A stretch of 42,336 bases of DNA from Bacteroidales bacterium (GTDB lineage Bacteria; Bacteroidota; Bacteroidia; Bacteroidales; P3). This document shows, piece after piece, positions 36,525 to 42,336 of this stretch. The notes beneath the pieces were generated by a model. That model did not search any database and was not told the DNA's origin. It was given only the letters and a program-made list of their open reading frames with translations. The stretch lies in the NCBI GenBank assembly GCA_017550405.1, contig JAFZPH010000058.1, forward strand, positions 1-42,336. Direction: 5' to 3'. A program made the translations under genes and the position numbers. The number at the start of each line of letters is the position of its first letter. The first letter of the stretch is position 1.

Positions 36525-39016
36525 AACCGTCAGAAATAACAACCGTTCTCAAAGGCTCCACAGCCGTCGTTGCCGACGAAAGCCTCGACGTCGCGCGTCT
36601 TCTCACCGACAGCCGCCGCTCCGCCGACCTACCGCGCAGCCTTTTCTTCGCCATACCCACCAAGCGCAACACCGGCTGCCGCTATGTGAAAGACCTCTAC
36701 AACCGCGGTGTGCGTAACTTCGTCGTCCCCGCCGACGCCCCCGAACCCTATCCGGCACAGTTCGCCCAATGTAGCGGAGCCAACTTCTGGCACGTGAAGA
36801 ACGTCGTCACCGCCCTCCAGCTCATCGCCGCCCATCGCCGCAGCCTTTTCCACATCCCCGTGGTGGGCATCACGGGCTCCAACGGCAAAACCGTCGTCAA
36901 AGACTGGATACTCCAATTGGTGGCCGACGACTGCAAAACCGTTGCCTCGCCCCGCAGCTACAACTCGCAGATAGGCGTCCCCCTCTCCGTATGGCAGATG
37001 GACGAAACCGACGAGCTGGCTGTTTTCGAAGCCGGTATCTCCGAGGCTGGCGAGATGGAGAACCTCCGTCGGGTCATCAACCCCACCATCGGCATCTTCA
37101 CCAACATCGGACAGGCGCACGACGAGAACTTCCTCACCCGTCAGCAGAAGATTGCCGAGAAACTGCAGCTTTTCACTCACTGCGACGCCCTCATCTATTC
37201 CTCCGACCATAAGGAAATCCACTCCGCCATCTCGCAGCTCGAAAGCTTCCGCACCATCCGCCGCTTCACCTGGGGCCATTCCGACAGCGACACCATCCAA
37301 ATCCTCAACATCGACGTCCGCGACACCGACACCCGCCTTGCGCTCCTCCGTTCGGGTCAGCCGCTCAACCTCTCCATTCCCTTCACCGACCGCGCCTCCG
37401 TCGAGAACGCGCTCCACTGCGTCGCCCTCCTCTGCTATCTCGGCTACGACTCCCAGACCATCGCGCAGCGGTGCCTGCGCCTTACGCCCGTCGCCATGCG
37501 TCTCGAGATGGACGAAGCCCTCAACTCTTCGCTCCTCGTCAACGACTCCTACAGCCTCGACCTCGACTCCCTCGCCATCGCCCTCGACTATGTCGCCCAC
37601 GACCGCCAGCATGCCAGCAAGGCACTTATCATGAGCGATATTCTTCAGGCGGGCATCCCCGAGACCGACCTCTACGCCCAGGTGTCGCAACTTGTCGCCC
37701 ATCACGGCATCACCCGCTTCATCGGTGTGGGCGAGGCCCTTTGCCGCCATCAATCCCTTTTCGCTGGTCTCGACGCCCATTTCTTCCAAACCACCGAAGA
37801 GTGTATACAGCAGTTCAATTTTAACCTCTTCGACCGCGAAACCATCCTCCTCAAAGGTGCGCGACGCTTCCATTTCGAGGACATCGCCCGCATGCTTCGC
37901 CGCCGCTCGCACGAGACGGTGATGGAGGTCAACCTCGACAACCTCATCTCCAACCTCAACTACTACCGCTCGCTCATCCGTCCCACCACGCGCCTCATGG
38001 CGATGGTCAAAGCCGCCAGCTACGGCGCCGGAAAGGTCGAAGTGGCCGCCGCCCTCCAATACAGCCGCGCCGACTACCTCACCGTTGCCTATGCCGACGA
38101 GGGCGTCGACCTCCGTCGCAACGGCATCACCCTCCCCATCATGGTCATGAATCCCGAGGAGGAGAGCTTCGACGACATCATACGCCACCGCCTCGAACCT
38201 GACATCTACTCCTTCCGCATCCTCAACCTCTTCTCCGAAGCCGCCACCCTTATGGGTTGCACCGAACCCCTCCCGGTGCATGTCGAACTCGACACTGGGA
38301 TGCACCGTCTCGGCTTTGCCGAAAGCGACCTCGACGAGCTTGCCCGCCTCTTCAACGCCCCCGGGTGCCCACTGCGTGTCCAATCCATCTTCTCACATCT
38401 CGCCTGTGCCGACGACCCCTCGCAGGACGCCTACACACGCGCCCAAATCGACCGCTTCACCCGCTGGAGCGCCACCCTCCGCAACGCCATCCACACCCCC
38501 GGCATCCTCTGCCACATACTCAACTCGTCGGGCATCGAGCGTTTCCCCGAGGCGCAGATGGATATGGTGCGTCTCGGTATCGGCCTTTACGGCATCTCGC
38601 CGCAGCCCGCCGTCCAACGCCACCTCAAGCCCGTCAGCACCCTCAAGACGCGTATCTCGCAAATCAAGGACATCCCGCAGGGCGACAGCGTAGGTTACAA
38701 CCGCCGCTTCATCGCCGAGCGTCCCACGCGTATCGCCATCATCGCCATAGGCTACGCCGACGGCCTCAACCGCCACCTCGGCTATGGCAACGGCCGCGTC
38801 ATCGTCAACGGCCGTCAGGTGCCCATCATCGGCTCCGTATGCATGGATATGTGCTTCCTCGACGTCACCGACGTCCCCTGCCGCGAAGGCGACGAGGTCA
38901 TCCTCTTCGGTCCTGCCGACCTCCTGCAGCAGCAGGCCGCCAGCGCCGGCACCATCCCCTACGAGCTCCTCACCTCCGTCTCGCCGCGCGTCAAGCGCAC
39001 CTACTATCAGGAATAA
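36521..39016 (+). CDS. Bifunctional MurF/alanine racemase fusion
   Basis: This 831-residue protein joins two peptidoglycan enzymes. The MurF part (about 1-450) adds D-Ala-D-Ala to UDP-MurNAc-tripeptide; its P-loop GITGSNGKT includes Lys123. The alanine racemase part (about 465-831) makes D-alanine; PLP-binding Lys497 is in MAMVKAASYGAG and catalytic Tyr726 in SVGYNRRF. Such fusions are known in Bacteroidota. No suitable ATG exists. The best start is the TTG at 36521, whose TTGA overlaps the TGA stop of the preceding gene. Starting further upstream gives a peptide unlike MurF. Translational coupling to the DUF2851 gene is likely. A terminator follows. Confidence 0.93.
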   Translation: MKPSEITTVLKGSTAVVADESLDVARLLTDSRRSADLPRSLFFAIPTKRNTGCRYVKDLYNRGVRNFVVPADAPEPYPAQFAQCSGANFWHVKNVVTALQLIAAHRRSLFHIPVVGITGSNGKTVVKDWILQLVADDCKTVASPRSYNSQIGVPLSVWQMDETDELAVFEAGISEAGEMENLRRVINPTIGIFTNIGQAHDENFLTRQQKIAEKLQLFTHCDALIYSSDHKEIHSAISQLESFRTIRRFTWGHSDSDTIQILNIDVRDTDTRLALLRSGQPLNLSIPFTDRASVENALHCVALLCYLGYDSQTIAQRCLRLTPVAMRLEMDEALNSSLLVNDSYSLDLDSLAIALDYVAHDRQHASKALIMSDILQAGIPETDLYAQVSQLVAHHGITRFIGVGEALCRHQSLFAGLDAHFFQTTEECIQQFNFNLFDRETILLKGARRFHFEDIARMLRRRSHETVMEVNLDNLISNLNYYRSLIRPTTRLMAMVKAASYGAGKVEVAAALQYSRADYLTVAYADEGVDLRRNGITLPIMVMNPEEESFDDIIRHRLEPDIYSFRILNLFSEAATLMGCTEPLPVHVELDTGMHRLGFAESDLDELARLFNAPGCPLRVQSIFSHLACADDPSQDAYTRAQIDRFTRWSATLRNAIHTPGILCHILNSSGIERFPEAQMDMVRLGIGLYGISPQPAVQRHLKPVSTLKTRISQIKDIPQGDSVGYNRRFIAERPTRIAIIAIGYADGLNRHLGYGNGRVIVNGRQVPIIGSVCMDMCFLDVTDVPCREGDEVILFGPADLLQQQAASAGTIPYELLTSVSPRVKRTYYQE

Positions 39017-39048
39017 TCCCCGCGCGTAATACCGCTCCTACAAAATAG

Positions 39049-39083
39049 AGAAAGGCGACACACTCAGTGCCGCCTTTCTTTTT
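39049..39083 (+). terminator. Rho-independent terminator after murF-alr
   Basis: AGAAAGGCGACAC (39049-39061) pairs with GTGCCGCCTTTCT (39067-39079) with one mismatch and a five-base loop, followed by a T-run. It lies between two convergent genes and may also act weakly on the minus strand. Confidence 0.85.
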
Positions 39084-39097
39084 GTCGTGTTGCAAGC

Positions 39098-41905
39098 TTA
39101 ACGGATGGCCAGCCGCGAAACCGTTGTGCCGCGCTGCGAGGTGAACTGCACCATATAGATGCCTGTGTGCAGGGTACTCACGTCCAGCTTGGTATTCTGA
39201 GCGTGGATGCTGCGCTGCATCAGCTGGCGGCCTGTTGCGTCGAACAGGGTCATCGTCCCCTCGGCCTCGGGCAGCGACACCGTCACCGTGCCGTGCGAAG
39301 GATTGGGATACACCGCCATCTGCGCGTCCGTGCGGTCCGCTATGCCCAGCGGTTCGTTCCGCATGACAATGCGGTCAATCGCGAAATCATTGTATAGATT
39401 ATCCTCCACACCGGTGATACGGAAAGCAACACGTATGGGGTTGCCTTGGTAATAGTCGTTCAGTCTGAAGGGCGGGGTTGTGCCCTCCACTTTATTTGCG
39501 TTGTATTCCAGCGTGAAGACAGGGGTGAAGTCTGCCGTGTCGTTGCCGCCTTGCGAAACCTGCATGGTGACGTCTGCGGGACCCCCAAACACGTACGTCC
39601 ACTCGATATGCACATTCTCGTTCTCCGAGAGGTCGATTTCGGGCGAGATGAGCCAGTAGTCCACTCCTGGCATCAGCATCAACCTCATGCGCGTACCGAA
39701 ACGGTAGCCGGACTCGCCGAGCGAGCGGAAATCCCAGCACGCCGACGCGGACTCGTATTCCTCGGTGAACTCGAGTGTATAGGGGAATTCGTCGATAGCC
39801 CTGCAGTCGGACACCAGCACCGACATGCTCGCCGTCGAGGAGTTGCCGAAGGGGGTGGTAACTATTGCCGTCACTGTCTGCCAGCCTTCTTCGCCCCATA
39901 CGATACGGGCCGAGTCGTTGTTGCTCTCCGCCCAGTCGGTGTTGTCGAATTGCCATTGCGTGGTGCTCGATGTCGAATGTATCAGCTCTGCCGTTATCGT
40001 GTCGCCTACCATGCATTGCTCGGGGCCGAGAATGAACGCCGTGGGTTCCACCGTGCTGTCCACCACATGGTTCGGCGAGGTGATGCAGCGGATGGGCCAG
40101 GTGATGGTATTGTTGTGGTAAGTCGGGTCGGTCGGGACCTCGGTCAGGTGCATCCATGTTTCGCCCCCGTCGCGCGAGTACCAGTTCCCTTCGCCGACGC
40201 CAAGACCCGGCACACCGTTAATGGATTTCAGGTCGAGGCAGCGGATTGAAATCCACAGGTTCTGCGTGGTGTCTATAGGCACCGGCTCCTCCATCTTGGC
40301 GCGGTACCACTGGGGACGGCCATAGGGGATTTCGAAAGGCTGCGAATACACCACCTCGCCCGGGGCATTCTCGCCTCCGCGGTGGATGTATGCCACATAG
40401 CGGTCGCAGTAATGGTTCAACTCCACAGCGGTCACATAGTTGTGTCCCCTCAGTGCCGAAGCGGGGATCTTGATGGCAATGCGGTCTCCCGAAGAGACTT
40501 CGAAAGCAGATGCATTGGACAGGTCCGAGGGCGAATAAGTCATCGTCGTCCCGTCGTCAATCAGTGCGTCGGCGAATGAGGCGGTTAATTCCAAGTCGTG
40601 GGCAAGCAGGGGGAGGGGGTTCACCGTCGAGCCGTTGTCCCAACTCACAAAGCGGCATACCGGGGAAGGCGTTGCCCACAGGTACACCGTATCGCGGTAG
40701 TTATACACGCCGCCGCCGAGCACGGTGCCCTTGGTCGTGTCGCTGCTCAAACCCCTCACCGTGCAAGTGGTGCTGGTGCCGTAAAGGGTGTCGGGCTCCA
40801 ATCCCACAATGGCCTTCTGGTCGCTGGTGAAATTGTAGCCTGGAGGGGTGAGCCGTGTGAGCGCGTAATAGCCGTCGCCCGAACCGCTGAAACCCCAGTT
40901 GAAATGGAAAAAGCCGTTCGTGTCGTACCCGTCGCATACAAACTCGTGCCCATAAGCGCCTTCGTCGCCTTCATAAAGTATAGGCCTGTGGCAGTCGAGC
41001 TCGTGCCTGAGGATGCTCGTCCAATCGTTGTCCGAAAATCTCTGGCGTATCACCGCGTGCAAGCCGGGGGCATATTTGAAATAAGTGCGCATGGCATTTT
41101 CGGCGCAGGGTTGATTCAACCCATAAGTACCTTGGACCGATTGAGCCGAGCTGCCGCCATAGAGTTCAGGGTTGAAATTCATTCTCACCGCCACCGCACA
41201 GTGGTACATCAGTGTCGACACGGCGGCAATCTCAGTCTCGCTGCTCAATGCCGTCAGCGTGTTAGGCATATTCGCCCAGTCGTAAGCCGTCGCGCCGAAG
41301 TTGGCGGACTGCTCCCCATAGTAGTACGTGTTGTATGAAAACTGCCCGACACCCGTGTCGGGCCAGTTCCAGTATTTCATCAGCCCGGCCATGGCCGTGG
41401 CCACGCAGCCCACCAGCGTGGTCTCCTCCGCATCTTCATCGTAAGGGCAGAGGGTGTTGTAAGGCGGTTCCTGACCCCAGGCGGTGGAGAGCAGCGGTCC
41501 AACAATCGAGTCGAACCCCTCGGCCGACTTGCGTGCTGGCTCCTCACTCCAGCCCTCGGCCACGGGGCTTTGGGCCGTCATCGCGACGCGTATCTGCTTG
41601 TCGTAGCTGTCAAGCCACCCCTTGAGGTTCTTCGGTATCCGCTGGGGGTTGATGCCCGACAGGCGCGAGTAAGCCAGAATGGGCTGCACACGGTTGTCGG
41701 CGCTCACCAACACAAACCCGCCGCCCTGAATGGCAAACAGATACATCGTCTCGTATCCACAGTCCAGCAGCTGGAGCTGCGACTCGCTTTTCAAGTTCAA
41801 AAAAGCCGTCGCCTTGCGTGCGGCCTCTTGCTTAGTGACGTTTCCTGCCTGCGCCGCAATGCCGGCAGCAAGCACAAACATGATGATAAATAATAATTTA
41901 CGCAT
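39098..41905 (-). CDS. C10 (streptopain-type) cysteine peptidase with T9SS sorting domain
   Basis: The ATG at 41905 gives 935 residues with a signal peptide (MRKLLFIIMFVLAAGIAAQA). An upstream frame to 41974 runs through the promoter box and is rejected. A Spi-like propeptide (about 20-110) precedes the C10 domain, as in SpeB and interpain. Catalytic Cys167 is in ETTLVGCVATAMAGLMKYW, His320 in YGHEFVCDGY, and the Trp-containing NWGFSGSGDGYY follows. The middle and C-terminal parts carry beta-rich modules, and the last 80 residues are a T9SS tail (MAVYPNPSHGTVTVSL to GIYMVQFTS). It should be a surface or secreted protease exported by the T9SS. Confidence 0.93.
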   Translation of the reverse strand: MRKLLFIIMFVLAAGIAAQAGNVTKQEAARKATAFLNLKSESQLQLLDCGYETMYLFAIQGGGFVLVSADNRVQPILAYSRLSGINPQRIPKNLKGWLDSYDKQIRVAMTAQSPVAEGWSEEPARKSAEGFDSIVGPLLSTAWGQEPPYNTLCPYDEDAEETTLVGCVATAMAGLMKYWNWPDTGVGQFSYNTYYYGEQSANFGATAYDWANMPNTLTALSSETEIAAVSTLMYHCAVAVRMNFNPELYGGSSAQSVQGTYGLNQPCAENAMRTYFKYAPGLHAVIRQRFSDNDWTSILRHELDCHRPILYEGDEGAYGHEFVCDGYDTNGFFHFNWGFSGSGDGYYALTRLTPPGYNFTSDQKAIVGLEPDTLYGTSTTCTVRGLSSDTTKGTVLGGGVYNYRDTVYLWATPSPVCRFVSWDNGSTVNPLPLLAHDLELTASFADALIDDGTTMTYSPSDLSNASAFEVSSGDRIAIKIPASALRGHNYVTAVELNHYCDRYVAYIHRGGENAPGEVVYSQPFEIPYGRPQWYRAKMEEPVPIDTTQNLWISIRCLDLKSINGVPGLGVGEGNWYSRDGGETWMHLTEVPTDPTYHNNTITWPIRCITSPNHVVDSTVEPTAFILGPEQCMVGDTITAELIHSTSSTTQWQFDNTDWAESNNDSARIVWGEEGWQTVTAIVTTPFGNSSTASMSVLVSDCRAIDEFPYTLEFTEEYESASACWDFRSLGESGYRFGTRMRLMLMPGVDYWLISPEIDLSENENVHIEWTYVFGGPADVTMQVSQGGNDTADFTPVFTLEYNANKVEGTTPPFRLNDYYQGNPIRVAFRITGVEDNLYNDFAIDRIVMRNEPLGIADRTDAQMAVYPNPSHGTVTVSLPEAEGTMTLFDATGRQLMQRSIHAQNTKLDVSTLHTGIYMVQFTSQRGTTVSRLAIR

Positions 41906-41929
41906 GACAATATCGTTTATTTTGAAATA

Positions 41930-41937
41930 CAAATATA
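41930..41937 (-). promoter_or_regulatory. -7 promoter box for the C10 peptidase
   Basis: TATATTTG on the minus strand matches TAnnTTTG and lies 24 bases upstream of the ATG at 41905. Confidence 0.65.
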
Positions 41938-42005
41938 TGAAAAAAAACGTATTTACAATAAAAACGTCATTCAATCAACCACTTCGCCCTCGCCGTTTAC
42001 CATAT

Positions 42006-42134
42006 TTGAATGTGTTAATGTGTTAATTCGTTAATTCGTAAGTCTTTTTGAATTCGTTAATGTGTTAATTCGTTAATTCGTTAGTCGCTTCTTGAATGTG
42101 TTAATGCGTTAATGCGTTAATGCGTGAGTCTTTG
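42006..42134. repeat. Nested tandem repeat: three ~43-bp units of 8-base subunits
   Basis: Three units (42006-42047, 42048-42091, 42092-42134) each read TTGAA, then three octamers of type TKYGTTAA, then a variant TxCGTxAG-like octamer and a TC..TT tail. Within the first two units the octamers are TGTGTTAA and TTCGTTAA; in the third they are mostly TGCGTTAA. The hierarchical structure shows that the 43-bp unit was duplicated after the octamers arose. No coding frame is involved. Confidence 0.85.
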
Positions 42135-42167
42135 TTGCGCCAAGGACTAACACGTTCACACATTGTT

Positions 42168-42195
42168 TTTTCAATTTTCAATTTTCAATTTTCAT
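42168..42195. repeat. Heptamer repeat TTTTCAA, about four copies
   Basis: Three perfect TTTTCAA copies (42168-42188) are followed by TTTTCAT (42189-42195). A related TTTCAATTTTCAC stretch lies next to the MITE-like element near 2841-2857. Confidence 0.8.
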
Positions 42196-42207
42196 TTAGT
42201 ACTGATG

Positions 42208-42222
42208 CGTTAATTATTAACG
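42208..42222. promoter_or_regulatory. 15-base palindrome with the GTTAA core
   Basis: CGTTAATTATTAACG is a perfect 7-1-7 palindrome. It shares the CGTTAA core with the tandem repeat 75-200 bases to its left. A protein-binding site is possible, but no partner is known. Confidence 0.45.
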
Positions 42223-42336
42223 AATATTAAGATATCAAAACAAGGTAAGTTCTTTGACATTTTGGGATTGAATGAGAGCGGGATTTTGACGGGTCAGTAA
42301 CTCGTGTATGGATATTTTCTCAAATGCTGACACAGA

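Larger units (their letters stand above)
41975..42336. other. Intergenic region at the right edge
   Basis: It holds the tandem octamer repeats, the TTTTCAA run and the palindrome, then an AT-rich stretch with GTTCTTTGACA at 42249-42259, which resembles a boxA-type antitermination element. No gene is supported. A gene or RNA operon starting beyond the window is possible. Confidence 0.5.

Noticed and set aside
33927..36542. Very long open frame (871 codons) on the minus strand across dnaJ and the DUF2851 gene
   Set aside because: It lies opposite two clear protein genes in GC-rich sequence whose codon bias keeps antisense frames open. The translation is Gly/Val/Glu-rich and matches no family.
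36629..38383. 584-codon minus-strand frame opposite murF-alr
   Set aside because: Antisense shadow of a well-supported enzyme with visible catalytic residues. No start context or family match.
42006..42134. CRISPR array
   Set aside because: The repeated unit is 8 bases with no unique spacers. The 43-bp units are tandem, so this is not a CRISPR.

Overview
The window is a piece of chromosome from a member of the order Bacteroidales (phylum Bacteroidota). Several lines agree. Proteins carry type IX secretion (T9SS) C-terminal sorting domains, and the T9SS machinery genes porU, porV, a porP/sprF homologue and a gldJ/porK-type SUMF1 lipoprotein are present. A fused MurF-alanine racemase, an OstA-like protein and DUF2851 and DUF4369 proteins are typical of the phylum. 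Six promoters match the Bacteroidota -7 element TAnnTTTG, five of them directly upstream of annotated starts with A-rich leaders instead of clear Shine-Dalgarno sequences. No rRNA or tRNA gene, CRISPR array, prophage or complete insertion sequence was recognised. The family of the organism cannot be decided from what is visible.

Layout. 1-2.8 kb (minus): the start of a possible gene running off the left edge, a PepC-type C1B cysteine peptidase and a TlpA-like thioredoxin lipoprotein in one operon. 2.85-3.17 kb: a non-coding MITE-like element with 12-bp terminal inverted repeats, a flanking 9-bp direct repeat and nested hairpins. 3.2-6.0 kb (minus): an AT-rich pair of secreted proteins, one with a T9SS sorting domain, whose last codons and stop appear to have been rewritten by that element. 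6.3-14.6 kb (plus): guaB, two SurA/PpiC-type periplasmic prolyl isomerases, an orphan MoxR ATPase, an unrecognised exported protein and panB, closed by a hairpin. 15.1-17.7 kb (plus): NfeD, flotillin-like FloA and an exported metallophosphoesterase. 17.75-21.7 kb (plus): a T9SS-exported M1 metallopeptidase and a DUF1846 protein, followed by a decayed fragment of another T9SS cargo gene. 22.1-27.5 kb (minus): porU-porV-ispF-clpS, ending in a strong terminator. 28-30.6 kb (plus): porP/sprF and the SUMF1 lipoprotein, with a strong terminator. 30.7-39.0 kb (plus): a small lipoprotein, an OstA-like protein, grpE, dnaJ, a DUF2851 protein and murF-alr, with a terminator. 39.1-41.9 kb (minus): a T9SS-exported C10 (streptopain-type) cysteine peptidase. 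42.0-42.3 kb: a hierarchical tandem repeat and a related palindrome.

The genes fall mainly into envelope biogenesis and export. The two prolyl isomerases, the OstA-like protein and MurF-Alr serve envelope assembly. PorU, PorV, PorP and the SUMF1 lipoprotein belong to the T9SS, whose likely cargo in this same window is the M1 peptidase, the C10 peptidase and the 503-residue CTD protein. The motor and ring genes porL, porM and porN are not here, so the system is dispersed over the chromosome. The remaining genes are housekeeping: guaB, panB, ispF, clpS, grpE and dnaJ.

The most notable non-coding features are the MITE-like element that trims a coding sequence and the nested 43-bp/8-bp repeat at the right edge. 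I see no convincing new defence or enzymatic system.
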